Below, one piece after another: positions 44,215 to 53,962 of a stretch of DNA of 64,000 bases; position 1 is the stretch's first letter; each line of letters begins with the position of its first letter. The notes below the pieces were generated by a model. The model saw nothing but the letters and a program-made list of their open reading frames with translations. It did not search any database and was not told the DNA's origin. Source of the DNA: Clostridiales bacterium (GTDB taxonomy: Bacteria > Bacillota > Clostridia > Christensenellales > Pumilibacteraceae); NCBI GenBank assembly GCA_029066805.1, contig JAIEFT010000044.1, positions 62,001 through 126,000 on the forward strand. Reading direction: 5' to 3'. A program made the translations under genes and the position numbers.

Positions 44215-46956
44215 ATGCACAAGTGTAGAGAATGCGGTAATGATTTCGAGGGAAAATTTTGTCCAAATTGCGGTGCGAAGTGGGAAGATAAGCAGATTTG
44301 TCCGAATTGTGGTGCAAAATCTGCAGTCGGCACGCGGTTTTGCGCAGAATGCGGACATGCTTTGAATGCCGATTTCGCCGAGCAAAGCTCTAACGATTTT
44401 AGGTCTGTCGATAATAGTGTGGACTATCGCGAAAATACTGTAGGCGATGATAGTAGGGCTTATGCCGAAAGGGCTGCTACGACGGCGGCTGCTTCCGGCG
44501 CGGTTAAGGAACAGAGCGGCACTCTTGCTAAAATTTACAAGATATTGCGATATGTGCCAATCGGACTGCTTGCGCTGTATTCGTTGCTTGTATTCGCGTT
44601 TTATGCTGCGTCGCTTGCGGTAAACGAAGGATTGGTCGTTTTTGGGGCTGATGAGTATGAAAGCATGGGTAGCGTATATTCCATGATAGACGGATTGACG
44701 GGTATAAGCGTGGTATTGCTTGTATTCGGAATTTTGAATTTGGCGTATGCGATAGTGACGGCGGTGTTTTTCTTTAGATCGGATAAAAAGAATAAAGAGA
44801 TTAAGCTCTTCGGAAAGTTCGATATGACGTTGGGAGAAGCGTTTGCGGCAGCTTCCGTCGTTGCATATCTTGTGTTTGTAATTCTTGCGGGCGTTGCGAT
44901 GGGGCAGGTCTCCGGCATAAATGAAGACATAAATCGCGCTATTAACGGTATAATAGGCGGAATCACCGGCTCGGGCGCTTCTTTCGGCATTGCGGTCAGC
45001 GGCGCTGCGCCTAAGCTTGTTATGGCTTTTGCGATAATATTTATGGTGTTTGCAGCCGCTGCCGTTGCAGCAAGAATCGGCATAGGAAAAAAATATCCGG
45101 AGTTATGGGAAAGCGAGTCTGCCGCACGTAAGGAAAACGAATTGAATCGGCTTGCCGATTGTGTCGCGCCGCGCAGTGTGGATAGCAATGCGGGTACTCA
45201 TAAGGCGAAAATCGCCAATCAGACCGGAACAAAACCCTTGCTTTATTACGCTTATTCCAACAAAAAAATGCAGCGTGCGCTTTGCTGGTCATTTTGGTGC
45301 ATGCTGCTTACAATGCTTGCTACATTAGTGTTCTTGGCTTTGAACCTATCACAAGTCGTTTCTATGATAAGTCCGCACTGGATTCTGTTGATTGGCTCAT
45401 GCGCCGCCATTGCCGCTATAGCATTGTGTCTTGTTATACCCGTTAAAAACTGGACGATCGAGGGCTTCCGCGACGTGGTTTCCAAAAGGAAAAAGCACAA
45501 CAAGGGCAAGCTTGGACTTAAACGCATGATAGCATATTACATAGTAATGGCGTATTTAACCGGCTTAACAATCACGATGTCGATTGTTTTTGCACCGTTA
45601 CGCGGATACATTATCGCAATGATTTTCGGGTATGTGGTATCGGCGGCGTATATAGTAGCCGCGGTCGCCGTTGCAAAACGCAACTATGCCATATCCGAAT
45701 ACCTGTTCGGTCAGCCAGGACCGCCGCCGGGGGCAGAGCCTGTAGTACGATATGACGAGCAAAGCCAAATCGAAGCATATGAAAACTACAGATCTGCAGT
45801 CAAGCAGAAGACGGCAAAAAAAGACAGCGATGACATAAAGAAAAGGATAACAAGGCGCAGAGTTAAATTCGGAGTAGCGGCGGGAATTTTTACGGCAGTA
45901 TCGCTGTTTGCGGTTATTGCGTCGCCGATTCTTACGGACGCGTTTTCGGCGGGTAATATATCAAGCTTAGCAGGCAGCAGAATCAGTGACGAGGTTTTGC
46001 GTTACACTATAGGAAATCCTCATATTATTCGCCGTACAGGTAACGAAGAATTTACGGTGGAATACTTCGGCGATAATTATCTTGATCTATTTGAAAAATA
46101 TCACGATTTATCAGCGCAAATGGAAAATGCCGAAGCAATTGGCGACACATCAAAGATGATGACCTTACTGACGCAGATAAACGCCTTGGAAATGCAGGCA
46201 AAATCAATAAGCTATAAATATTTGGGGATAAGCTTCAGCGGCAGCATATATAGTAGTAAACATAGCTATGGTGACGATGTTGGCAGCAATACCGTATATT
46301 ACAATTATTTGGAGGATGACTACTATTCGTTTCATAACGCAAAGGTCACTTCGATAGTGTTGGACACCAACCGCACAAATTCCGATATTTTAAAAAAGGG
46401 TGTAAAAAGCGTTTCCGTTGACAGTTCGGGTCTTCTTGTCGGCGCAGGCGCGCTTGGGCAAGTCACAGCCGAAATATATTACAGCGACGGCAGTTATATT
46501 TACCGCCCGTTAAGCTCAAGCGAGCTTTCCCGTGTAGATACAAGCAGTGTTGGCGTAAAAACAATTGTGTGGGAGGATAGATACGGTTCGTACAGCGCTA
46601 CACTTCAAATAACCAATTCGGTTTCCGGCAAGTGCAGTATGGACAACTATTCCGGCGCAGCAACGGTAAATTATACTGTTTCGTCTGTTGAAAAGGGCGG
46701 CTATCGCTTGGCGCTGTCTAATTTGTCGGACGGCTATGTAAATAGTTCATACGTTAAAGAAGCCGACTGGAACAAATACAAGAGTATTATAACGGACATA
46801 TATTTCGACTCGAGTATAACGGACTCGCGTTTTGTCGATGGGTTGGATTTGAGTAGTTATCCGGCGCTAAAAACTATTACGGTAGCAGAAAATAACAGCA
46901 AGTATTATGTGCGAAACGGTAGGCTGTACGATAAAAACGGAAATTCTGTGTGGTAA
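44215..46956 (+). CDS. Zinc-ribbon multi-pass membrane protein with extracytoplasmic C-terminal part
   Basis: 913 residues, start ATG 44215 after GGAGGT. The N terminus has two and a half double-Cys zinc ribbons (CRECG, CPNCG, CPNCG, CAECG) on the cytoplasmic side. About nine hydrophobic segments follow between residues 105 and 500 in two clusters, then another helix near 553-575. The last 340 residues are polar and Tyr/Ser-rich, and end in a segment like the end of a BspA repeat (LDLSSYPALKTITV). Zinc-ribbon plus membrane proteins are common in Clostridia and undefined in function. Control by the divergent XRE gene is likely. Confidence 0.85.
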   Translation: MHKCRECGNDFEGKFCPNCGAKWEDKQICPNCGAKSAVGTRFCAECGHALNADFAEQSSNDFRSVDNSVDYRENTVGDDSRAYAERAATTAAASGAVKEQSGTLAKIYKILRYVPIGLLALYSLLVFAFYAASLAVNEGLVVFGADEYESMGSVYSMIDGLTGISVVLLVFGILNLAYAIVTAVFFFRSDKKNKEIKLFGKFDMTLGEAFAAASVVAYLVFVILAGVAMGQVSGINEDINRAINGIIGGITGSGASFGIAVSGAAPKLVMAFAIIFMVFAAAAVAARIGIGKKYPELWESESAARKENELNRLADCVAPRSVDSNAGTHKAKIANQTGTKPLLYYAYSNKKMQRALCWSFWCMLLTMLATLVFLALNLSQVVSMISPHWILLIGSCAAIAAIALCLVIPVKNWTIEGFRDVVSKRKKHNKGKLGLKRMIAYYIVMAYLTGLTITMSIVFAPLRGYIIAMIFGYVVSAAYIVAAVAVAKRNYAISEYLFGQPGPPPGAEPVVRYDEQSQIEAYENYRSAVKQKTAKKDSDDIKKRITRRRVKFGVAAGIFTAVSLFAVIASPILTDAFSAGNISSLAGSRISDEVLRYTIGNPHIIRRTGNEEFTVEYFGDNYLDLFEKYHDLSAQMENAEAIGDTSKMMTLLTQINALEMQAKSISYKYLGISFSGSIYSSKHSYGDDVGSNTVYYNYLEDDYYSFHNAKVTSIVLDTNRTNSDILKKGVKSVSVDSSGLLVGAGALGQVTAEIYYSDGSYIYRPLSSSELSRVDTSSVGVKTIVWEDRYGSYSATLQITNSVSGKCSMDNYSGAATVNYTVSSVEKGGYRLALSNLSDGYVNSSYVKEADWNKYKSIITDIYFDSSITDSRFVDGLDLSSYPALKTITVAENNSKYYVRNGRLYDKNGNSVW

Positions 46957-47010
46957 ATAGCTACCGACGCTTTATACTTGTAGTTAAGGAATAAGAAAAG
47001 ATTGTAATGC

Positions 47011-47036
47011 AAAAAGCTGCCTTCGGGCAGCTTTTT
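47011..47036 (+). terminator. Intrinsic terminator
   Basis: AAAAAGCTGCC, TTCG loop, GGCAGCTTTTT: a perfect 11-base-pair stem between the convergent zinc-ribbon gene and the small XRE gene. It should work in both directions. Confidence 0.92.
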
Positions 47037-47047
47037 GTTGTAAAGTA

Positions 47048-47260
47048 TTAGTTTTCAAGACCTGCAAGATAATCAATGGAAACGCCGAAAAAAGTAGATA
47101 AGGCAATGAGTTTGGATAGGGTAGGTTCGCACTTATTTTGCTCCCACAAGCTTATTATGGATTTTCCTACGTCAAGTTCCTTAGCTAATCCGACCTGTCC
47201 GATATGTCGGTCTTGTCGCAGTTCTTTTAACCGTTCTCCGAATGTGGTCTTTTTATTCAT
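47048..47260 (-). CDS. Small XRE-family repressor
   Basis: 70 residues, a bare helix-turn-helix domain (FGERLKELRQDRHIGQVGLAKELDVGKSIISLWEQ). It diverges from the interrupted zinc-ribbon gene at 47351. The 90 bases between hold two CCCA-N6-TGGG palindromes, a spacing that fits a dimeric XRE repressor acting on both promoters. Confidence 0.9.
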   Translation of the reverse strand: MNKKTTFGERLKELRQDRHIGQVGLAKELDVGKSIISLWEQNKCEPTLSKLIALSTFFGVSIDYLAGLEN

Positions 47261-47267
47261 ACTATTA

Positions 47268-47755
<488 letters not shown>

Positions 47756-47785
47756 GAATTTACGCCTGTTGTGTGAACAAACAAA

Positions 47786-47815
47786 AAGCCGTTCGATTAA
47801 TTAATCGAACGGCTT
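47786..47815. terminator. Bidirectional intrinsic terminator
   Basis: A 30-base perfect palindrome (AAGCCGTTCGATTAA / TTAATCGAACGGCTT) with A and T tracts, between the interrupted gene and the convergent aminopeptidase gene. Confidence 0.88.
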
Positions 47816-47830
47816 ATATTTTTATGTGAA

Positions 47831-49069
47831 TTATTCAAATTCCTTGGTGAAGTTGCCGTCTACGAACACGGGAACGGTTTTGCCGTCGCGTGTGGTGGCG
47901 GTGATATTAAGATCCTTTGTGCCGACCATGAAGTCAACGTGCACGTCCGAGTCGTTTATGCCGAGCGCTTTTAGCTGTTCATTTGTCATATCCCTGCCGC
48001 CCTTTACGCAGGTGGGGTACGCTTCGCCGATAGCGAAGTGACAGCTTGCGTTCTCGTCGAACAGCGTTTCGTAGAACAGAGTTTGAAGCTTGCTGATAGG
48101 CGAGTCGTACGGCACGAGCGCGACTTCGCCGAGGCTGTGGCTGCCCTCGTCCGTTTCGATTATGCCCTTTAGTATATCGAGGTTGGTTTTGGCGGTGTAG
48201 TCTACAATCCGCCCGTCCTTTAATGTAAGCTCCAAGCCCTCGATTATTTTGCCGCCGTAGCACAGCGGCATGGACGCCTTGACAACGCCGTTTATGTTCC
48301 TGCAATCGGGCGCAGAGAAGACCTCCTCGGTCGGCATGTTTGCGTTGAACGTAACACCGCCGCATTCGTCCTCGCCGCCGCCGAAGACGTAGCCCTCGGG
48401 CAGTCCCACATGCAGGTCCGTGCCGAGCTTGTTTACATAATGAAGCTCCTTTATGTTGAGCGCGTTAAGCTTTTGTCTGCGGATCTTGAGCTCTTCCGAG
48501 TGCGCTTTCCACGCCGCTTGCGGGTCGCCTGTCATTACGCGCGTGGTCTTGCCTATATACTTACCGAGCTTTTTGTATGCTTCCTTGGGCTTGAGGTCGG
48601 GAAACATGAGCATTGCCCATTCGGGGTGCGGATAGGCGATTATAGACCACTTGACCTTGTGTGCCATTGCTTTGTCGTAGTACGGAGTCAGACCCTTCAT
48701 GTCCGCACGGTGCGCTTGAGCGATCTTTTCGCCGTCGGCGTTTTTCATTCCGTTGGGGTCGGAGCAAAGAATGCTTATAACACAGCCGTGAACGTCGTCG
48801 CGCGCAAAGTAGTTGCGCTCGTCGTACACGTACTGCGGCTTGCTTGTCAGCGTATCGATCGTCTGGTATTCGTAGTCAAGCTTGGTGAGCTCGTCGTCGC
48901 GGTAGCGCACGATAACGCGCTTTGCGCCGCGCTCGTAGCACAGCTTTACTACCTCGTGCGTAAGCTCGGTCGCTTGCACCGACGATATTACGTACACCTC
49001 GTCGCCTTCTTGTACGTTTACGCCGGAATATACAACAGCTTGTGATAATCCTTTTATGAGCTTTTTCAT
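47831..49069 (-). CDS. M29-family aminopeptidase
   Basis: 412 residues, the family length (AmpS/PepS/aminopeptidase T). These are cytoplasmic dinuclear metallo-enzymes that remove N-terminal residues from peptides. Conserved features are NMPTEEVFSAPD (metal-binding Glu), DEGSHSLGEVALV, the His in NASCHFAIGEAYP, and DVHVDFMVG with His and Asp ligands near the C terminus. AAGGAGA sits 8 bases before ATG 49069. A dispersed GC-rich repeat separates it from the fumarase genes. Confidence 0.93.
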   Translation of the reverse strand: MKKLIKGLSQAVVYSGVNVQEGDEVYVISSVQATELTHEVVKLCYERGAKRVIVRYRDDELTKLDYEYQTIDTLTSKPQYVYDERNYFARDDVHGCVISILCSDPNGMKNADGEKIAQAHRADMKGLTPYYDKAMAHKVKWSIIAYPHPEWAMLMFPDLKPKEAYKKLGKYIGKTTRVMTGDPQAAWKAHSEELKIRRQKLNALNIKELHYVNKLGTDLHVGLPEGYVFGGGEDECGGVTFNANMPTEEVFSAPDCRNINGVVKASMPLCYGGKIIEGLELTLKDGRIVDYTAKTNLDILKGIIETDEGSHSLGEVALVPYDSPISKLQTLFYETLFDENASCHFAIGEAYPTCVKGGRDMTNEQLKALGINDSDVHVDFMVGTKDLNITATTRDGKTVPVFVDGNFTKEFE

Positions 49070-49104
49070 ATAGGTTCTCCTTGATGGAATTCGTAATTAA
49101 AAAT

Positions 49105-49160
49105 TAAGGTCGCCCCTCATCCGTCGGCTTCGCCGACACCTTCCCCCACGGGGAAGGCTA
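49105..49160. repeat. Dispersed GC-rich hairpin repeat
   Basis: CCCCTCATCCGTCGGCTTCGCCGACACCTTCCCC-type sequence with the hairpin GTCGGC-TTC-GCCGAC and CCTTCCCC / GGGGAAGG arms. This repeat type is frequent between genes of gut Clostridia genomes and probably is a small non-autonomous element. Confidence 0.6.
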
Positions 49161-49178
49161 ATAAGGACGTGTTCTTAA

Positions 49179-49691
49179 TTAAACTATTGTTACTACGGCG
49201 GGGAAGTCCTCTACCGTTAGTTTATACACCGCTTCGCAGCCAAGGTCGGGGTAGGCGATGAGCTCGCAAGCCTTGACTGTGCTGCGGTACAGCGCCGCCG
49301 CGCCGCCTATTGCACTGAAGTATACCGCGCCGTGCTCCTTTATAGCTTGCGTAACTGCGTCGGATCTTACGCCTTTGCCTATCATAACATTAAGCCCGTG
49401 CTCTATCAGTAACGGGGTGTACGAGTCCATGCGCGTGCTTGTGGTAGGACCGCAGCTGCCTATGATAGCACCTTCGACGGTGGGCGTAGGACCGCAGTAG
49501 TATATAGCGGCGTTTTTTAACGGGAATGGCAATTCTTTTCCGTCCTTTATTGCCGCAGCCATGCGCTTGTGCGCCTGATCGCGTGCGGTGTACAGCGTGC
49601 CGTTAAGCAGAACGACGTCGTTTTGACGTAAATTCATTATATGCGCCGCGTCTGTCGGAAGGGACAGCTTTTTTGCATTTTCTATCTTCAA
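49179..49691 (-). CDS. fumB: Fumarate hydratase class I, beta subunit
   Basis: 170 residues from TTG 49691, which overlaps the alpha-subunit stop (TTGA) and has GGGAG 9 bases upstream; the first in-frame ATG (49724) would overlap alpha by 37 bases and add residues foreign to the family. The sequence (LRQNDVVLLNGTLYTARDQAHKRM, YYCGPTPTVEGAIIGSCGPTTSTRMD, MIGKG) is the C-terminal domain of iron-sulfur fumarases. With the alpha subunit it interconverts fumarate and malate. The symbol denotes the beta chain of the two-subunit enzyme; L-tartrate dehydratase is a close alternative. Confidence 0.88.
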   Translation of the reverse strand: MKIENAKKLSLPTDAAHIMNLRQNDVVLLNGTLYTARDQAHKRMAAAIKDGKELPFPLKNAAIYYCGPTPTVEGAIIGSCGPTTSTRMDSYTPLLIEHGLNVMIGKGVRSDAVTQAIKEHGAVYFSAIGGAAALYRSTVKACELIAYPDLGCEAVYKLTVEDFPAVVTIV

Positions 49692-50509
49692 AATTTCACA
49701 CTCCCGTGCCGCAGGCTGTGGCATTGCAAATTGACCGCCACCGGCAGCATGCCTATATGCGTGGGTGCGGTTTCTATATTGACCGCGAGCGCGGTCAGGC
49801 TTCCGCCGAGAGCCGCAACGCCTATGCCGAGCGCGTTTATCCTGTTTAGAATTTCTTTTTCGAGCGCGGCGACGTCTGCTCTTTCGCTGTTTACTCCTAC
49901 GGGACGAAGCAGCGCGCGCTTACTAAGCATGCATGCCGTTTCGGTCACGCCGCCGATCCCGACGCCCACGACGAGCGGGGGGCATGCGTTTTTTCCGCCG
50001 CGAACCACCGCGTCCACTACCGAATCGATTATCCCGTTTTCACCGTCGGCGGGGGTAAGCATGTACAGTCTTGACATGTTCTCGCTGCCCGCGCCCTTGG
50101 CTAAGTATGTAATTTCCAGACCGTCCCCGTGAGTTAAAGTGTATTCGATAATAGCGGGGGTGTTGTCGCCCGTGTTCTTGCGCGTGAGCGGGTCGGCAAC
50201 AGACTTTCGCGCGTTTTTGTACGCGTTTTCAACCGCGGCGTTTATCGCACTGTTTAAGCCCTTGCAGCAAACTTCGTCTCCGATAGTCACAAAAAACAAA
50301 GCCTGCCCGGTATCCTGACAGCAATACATGCGCTTGCTTTCCGCTATTTCGTTGTTTTCCACGATCAGCGCGGCGGCGGTGCGCTCTAAGCTGCTGTCCG
50401 ACACGATATGCTTCAGTGCGAGCGTGACCGCCTTGTCAGGAGTGGTAAGGCAGCCCGTAATGAGCTTGACAAGCTCTTTTTGAACTACTGCGGCGTCTAT
50501 TTGTTTCAT
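49688..50509 (-). CDS. fumA: Fumarate hydratase class I, alpha subunit
   Basis: 273 residues from ATG 50509. This start is preferred to ATG 50515 or 50542 because a promoter (TTGTGT-17-TACAAT) ends 6 bases before it, predicting a leaderless mRNA. It is the oxygen-sensitive [4Fe-4S] domain of class I fumarases, with the cluster and substrate motifs CCQDTGQALFFVTIG (near 64), KGAGSENMS and GVGIGGVTETA. It is co-transcribed with the beta subunit. Presence of this enzyme fits an anaerobe. Distinction from tartrate dehydratase alpha is not possible by eye. Confidence 0.88.
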   Translation of the reverse strand: MKQIDAAVVQKELVKLITGCLTTPDKAVTLALKHIVSDSSLERTAAALIVENNEIAESKRMYCCQDTGQALFFVTIGDEVCCKGLNSAINAAVENAYKNARKSVADPLTRKNTGDNTPAIIEYTLTHGDGLEITYLAKGAGSENMSRLYMLTPADGENGIIDSVVDAVVRGGKNACPPLVVGVGIGGVTETACMLSKRALLRPVGVNSERADVAALEKEILNRINALGIGVAALGGSLTALAVNIETAPTHIGMLPVAVNLQCHSLRHGSVKF

Positions 50510-50515
50510 AATCAT

Positions 50516-50583
50516 ATTGTAACATACCTTGCAGTCAAACACAACAAAATTCGCTTGCCTTTAATAATGTTTTCTTGTATAAT
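50516..50583. promoter_or_regulatory. Back-to-back divergent promoters, both leaderless
   Basis: Minus strand: TTGTGT (50544-50539), 17 bases, TACAAT (50521-50516), start ATG 50509. Plus strand: TTGCCT (50555-50560), 17 bases, TATAAT (50578-50583), start ATG 50590. The -35 boxes are only 10 bases apart. Both start codons sit 6 bases past their -10 boxes without ribosome binding sites. Confidence 0.72.
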
Positions 50584-50589
50584 TTGAGT

Positions 50590-51360
50590 ATGGCTCTTAA
50601 GTTTTGCGTTCTTGCCTCCGGGTCTAAGGGCAATTGTTGTTACATTTCCGACGGCACGACGGACATATTAATAGACATGGGCATCTCGGCGACGCGCGTC
50701 GAAAAGTGTTTGGGCGTGCTGGGCGTTAACCCCGACGGGGTGCGCGTGCTTATTACCCACGCCCATTCCGACCACATAAACGGGCTTAAGGTCTTTTGTA
50801 AAAAGCATGTGACTGCCAAGATCATCTGCCAAAAGGAGGTTGCGGGCGCGGTTGCGCGCGAGCAGGGCATTTCGCCGCTAGTGGCTATGCGCAGCTTTCG
50901 CGTGGGCGATATGCGAGTCACGGCTCTGCCCGTAAGCCATGACGTGCCGTGCTTCGGCTACGTTGTGAGCAGCGGCGAGCATTCCGTTGCCGTCGTCACC
51001 GATATAGGCGAGGTCAGCGTCGAGCAGTTGACTGCGCTGTCGTCTTGCGGAATCGTCATGCTCGAAAGTAATCATGACGCGGATATGCTGAAAGCCAATC
51101 CGCGCTATAGCGCCATGCTCAAGCGCCGCATACTATCCGAGCACGGGCATTTATCCAATGTAGACTGCGCCGCGGCGTGCGCCTATCTTGCGGGCAACGG
51201 CGTAAAAAGGTTTGTGCTTGCGCATTTATCCGAAGAGAACAACAAGCCGGAGCTTGCTATCGATACGGTGACAAGCTCAATCGCCGGCGCGGGGATCGGC
51301 AGCGTAATAGTCACCGCCGCCAAACAGGACGCTATGTCGGGGTTGTACGAGATATGTTGA
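50590..51360 (+). CDS. WalJ/YycJ-like metallo-beta-lactamase-fold hydrolase
   Basis: 256 residues from ATG 50590 (leaderless); an upstream in-frame TTG at 50575 overlaps the -10 box. The metal-binding signature THAHSDH (about 55-61) follows ASGSKGN, the hallmark start of YycJ/WalJ proteins, and further ligands are in LPVSHDVP, VTDIG and HGHLSN. WalJ proteins are exonuclease-like; in Bacillus YycJ takes part in mismatch repair. The walRK cluster is not nearby. The stop overlaps the start of the next gene. Confidence 0.87.
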   Translation: MALKFCVLASGSKGNCCYISDGTTDILIDMGISATRVEKCLGVLGVNPDGVRVLITHAHSDHINGLKVFCKKHVTAKIICQKEVAGAVAREQGISPLVAMRSFRVGDMRVTALPVSHDVPCFGYVVSSGEHSVAVVTDIGEVSVEQLTALSSCGIVMLESNHDADMLKANPRYSAMLKRRILSEHGHLSNVDCAAACAYLAGNGVKRFVLAHLSEENNKPELAIDTVTSSIAGAGIGSVIVTAAKQDAMSGLYEIC

Positions 51361-52379
51361 ACAAGACCGCTAAGACTTTTGATTACTGCGGCGCGTGTAC
51401 GTTCTACCTAGGCGCGATCCTAGTTACGCTTGTCGGACAGGCGCTTATAAGCGTTGTGTCGGTCATGTTTTCGCAAAGTTATCCTGATATTGCGACTGAC
51501 GGCAATTTTTTGACGGCGTGCATGATTGTGCTCCAAGCGGCGAACGCGCTGTTCATCGTGTTGTTTTGCAAGGTAAACAAGCGTCGGTTCGACTGTGCGC
51601 TCGCGCTTCGTCGGGACAGCAAAAAGGTTGACTGCCGCGATTTTATTCTGCCCGTTATTGCCGCGCTTGTGTTGCTTGCCGCAATGTATCTTCCTACCGT
51701 TTGGTACGGTTACTTTACGACCTACGCATTGCACATCTCGCCCACGGCGGGCAATATAGAGCTTGACACGGCGTCATCTATTGTTATGATAGTTATAGCG
51801 TCGGTATTTTTAGCGCCCGTGTTTGAAGAAAGTATTTATCGCGGCGTGCTGTTTAACGGACTGAAGAAAAATAAGTCGGCGGTTAAAGCGGTATTGCTTT
51901 CCGCGCTCGCGTTTATGCTTATGCATATGTCGCCCATACAGGTGGTTTTTCAGTTCGCGCTGGGCGTGCTGTCTGCCGTTATTATGAACAGAACGGGAAG
52001 ATTACTGCCGTCCGTGCTTTTGCACGCAACCGCCAATGCGGCGGCGCTCGCTATTCAATTCCGGCCGTTAAGCAACGTAATATCAGGATGTATGGCTTGG
52101 CTTGTGGCTAATCCTGTTGCGGCAGTGTTTATTACGCTTGCTTTTGCTTTGGCGGGCGGAGCTGTGCTGTTTGTGATCGTGCGGTTCGGCTACGTGGCGA
52201 ACGGCACGGAAAACGCCGACGAACAGAACGGCGAAGCCCAAACCGCCACGCCGGAAACGGTTGCAAACGAGGCTCGTGCCGAGGCGCGGAGCAAAGACGG
52301 GACTGTCAGGTTTTGGATAGCGACGGCGGTTAGCGGCGTGCTGTTTATAATAAACTTGATTACTATGATAGCGGGGTAG
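51354..52379 (+). CDS. CPBP-family intramembrane protease, copy 1
   Basis: 341 residues from ATG 51354, which overlaps the previous stop by 7 bases. About eight transmembrane helices. The CPBP (CAAX protease/Abi) motifs are visible: EESIYRGVLF (EExxxR, about 160) and FMLMHMSP with the metal-binding His, then NRTGRLLPSVLLHATANAAA. Members cleave prenylated or other membrane substrates or serve in bacteriocin immunity. The polar Glu/Ala-rich insertion (about 283-315) before the last helix is unusual. It is followed four bases later by a second CPBP gene. Confidence 0.88.
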   Translation: MLNKTAKTFDYCGACTFYLGAILVTLVGQALISVVSVMFSQSYPDIATDGNFLTACMIVLQAANALFIVLFCKVNKRRFDCALALRRDSKKVDCRDFILPVIAALVLLAAMYLPTVWYGYFTTYALHISPTAGNIELDTASSIVMIVIASVFLAPVFEESIYRGVLFNGLKKNKSAVKAVLLSALAFMLMHMSPIQVVFQFALGVLSAVIMNRTGRLLPSVLLHATANAAALAIQFRPLSNVISGCMAWLVANPVAAVFITLAFALAGGAVLFVIVRFGYVANGTENADEQNGEAQTATPETVANEARAEARSKDGTVRFWIATAVSGVLFIINLITMIAG

Positions 52380-52383
52380 CGCG

Positions 52384-53475
52384 ATGCCGTTGTGGTTGAA
52401 AAAAGATTACAAAGCGGTGGCATACGTGCTATGTTCGTGCGTGGGCGGGCTGATATTTATGCGGCTTATCGTTTACTTTGCGGCGATGCCGAGTGATACG
52501 TACGGACAGTCGCTTGCAAGCACCGCGGTGTTTTCGCTGTGTTCGCAGCTGATATTCTTTTTGCTTGTGCCGTTTTGCATATACAAGTTTTACGGCAAGC
52601 GGACGTTTAAGCAAACGCTTGGATTCAGCTCTATAGGCAAGTTTAAAGCATACTATCTGCTTGCCGTGCCGCTGGGGATTTCCGTATACTTTTTGACGGT
52701 GGGAGTGTCGTCCGCCTGGACGGGACTACTAAAGCTGACAGGCTATACCGTTGCTTCGTCGTCGCCCGATATGCCCGAGAATTTTGTGCTTGGATTTTTT
52801 ATTGCGGAGATACTGCTTACGGCGGCGCTACCCGCTGTTTGCGAGGAGTTCAGTATGCGCGGGGGATTACTCACCACGGCGAAAAACTCGTTTAAGACCG
52901 TGTGGTGCATTGTGCTGTGCGCGGTTATTTTCGGGCTGTTTCACCAGAATATCAGGCAGGTTTTTTACACGTCGCTGTTTGGCGCGCTCGCCGCGTATCT
53001 TACGATACGTACAAAAAGCCTGTACCCGGCAATGCTCATGCACTTTACCAATAATTTTTGCAGCGTGTTTATTAGCTATGCCGAAAACTACGACTGGGCG
53101 GTCGGCGGCGGATTTTATACCATGCTCGGCAGTATGCCCGTGTGGGGGCTTGCGCTCATATTTTTGGCGGTTGGTGCGTTCGGCGCGGCAATGGTCGTGC
53201 TTATGATGTACATTCGCGACAGGCGCGCAATTGACAAAAAGACGGAAGCGCTTAAGGATTGTGCATTCGACGCGACTAATAAGCGCGTGGTGCTTTTCGG
53301 CGAGTTCGACGCGCAAAAAGTGAAGGAACTGGAAATGGAGCGCGAGGTGTACGGAAGCGACTATGTGGAAAAGCGGTACAAGCCCGAGCTTCGCGATCTG
53401 GCGATATATATCGCGCTCGGCGTGGTTACGCTGCTTACAACCGTATTTACGTATGCTTGGGGGTTTTTCTATTGA
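52384..53475 (+). CDS. CPBP-family intramembrane protease, copy 2
   Basis: 363 residues, about eight membrane helices. Motifs are EEFSMRGGLL (EExxxR, about 157), FGLFHQNIRQ (FxxxH) and LYPAMLMHFTNNF, so the metal-binding residues are intact. A cytoplasmic charged segment of about 55 residues (KKTEALKDCAFDAT ... EREVYGSDYVEKRYKPE) precedes the last helix. It is divergent from copy 1, so the pair is an old duplication. The stop (TGA) overlaps the TTG start of rlmH. Confidence 0.88.
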   Translation: MPLWLKKDYKAVAYVLCSCVGGLIFMRLIVYFAAMPSDTYGQSLASTAVFSLCSQLIFFLLVPFCIYKFYGKRTFKQTLGFSSIGKFKAYYLLAVPLGISVYFLTVGVSSAWTGLLKLTGYTVASSSPDMPENFVLGFFIAEILLTAALPAVCEEFSMRGGLLTTAKNSFKTVWCIVLCAVIFGLFHQNIRQVFYTSLFGALAAYLTIRTKSLYPAMLMHFTNNFCSVFISYAENYDWAVGGGFYTMLGSMPVWGLALIFLAVGAFGAAMVVLMMYIRDRRAIDKKTEALKDCAFDATNKRVVLFGEFDAQKVKELEMEREVYGSDYVEKRYKPELRDLAIYIALGVVTLLTTVFTYAWGFFY

Positions 53476-53909
53476 AGCGAATTAAACTTGTGTGCGTGGG
53501 CAAGAACAGTAAGCCGTTCTGCCGCGACGGCTGCGACGAATACCTGAAACGCCTTAGATCCGCTTACGACGTGGCGGTGGTGGAAATCCCCGAACAGCCG
53601 ACGATCAAAAAGGAATGCGACGAGATAGTCGGGCGCACAGAAGGATACGTCGTGCTTATGGACGTAGGCGGCGACGAGGTCGATTCGGTAGGCTTTGCCG
53701 ATTTGCTCAAGCGCGAACACGAAAAGCGCGACGTGATAACCTTTGTTATAGGCGGCGCGTCGGGCGTGGACGAGCGTGTAAAACAGTTAGCGAACAAGCG
53801 AATATCATTTGGGCGAGTGACATATCCGCATCAGATAGCAAGGCTACTGCTTTGCGAGCAGATTTACAGAGCAAGTACTATTATTAAGGGCGTGCCGTAC
53901 CATAAGTAA
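53472..53909 (+). CDS. rlmH: 23S rRNA (pseudouridine-1915 N3)-methyltransferase RlmH
   Basis: 145 residues from TTG 53472, which overlaps the previous stop as TTGA and matches the usual N terminus (KRIKLVCVGK); the in-frame TTG at 53457 would add five unusual residues. SPOUT-family knot motifs are FVIGGASGVDE and VTYPHQIARLLLCEQIYRA, and the invariant C-terminal end GVPYHK is present. It methylates pseudouridine 1915 in helix 69 of 23S rRNA using S-adenosylmethionine. Confidence 0.95.
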   Translation: MKRIKLVCVGKNSKPFCRDGCDEYLKRLRSAYDVAVVEIPEQPTIKKECDEIVGRTEGYVVLMDVGGDEVDSVGFADLLKREHEKRDVITFVIGGASGVDERVKQLANKRISFGRVTYPHQIARLLLCEQIYRASTIIKGVPYHK

Positions 53910-53940
53910 TGCAGAATGAAGAATTAAGAATGCAGAATTA
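53908..53940. repeat. Dispersed AATGAAGAATTAAG repeat
   Basis: Starts at the rlmH stop codon; same family as 30866-30892. Confidence 0.7.
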
Positions 53941-53962
53941 GCGGATATTCATATATTGTAAT

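Noticed and set aside
51177..51353. N-terminal extension of the first CPBP protease gene
   Set aside because: The extension overlaps the WalJ-like gene and is basic and low-complexity; ATG 51354 starts directly before the first membrane helix.
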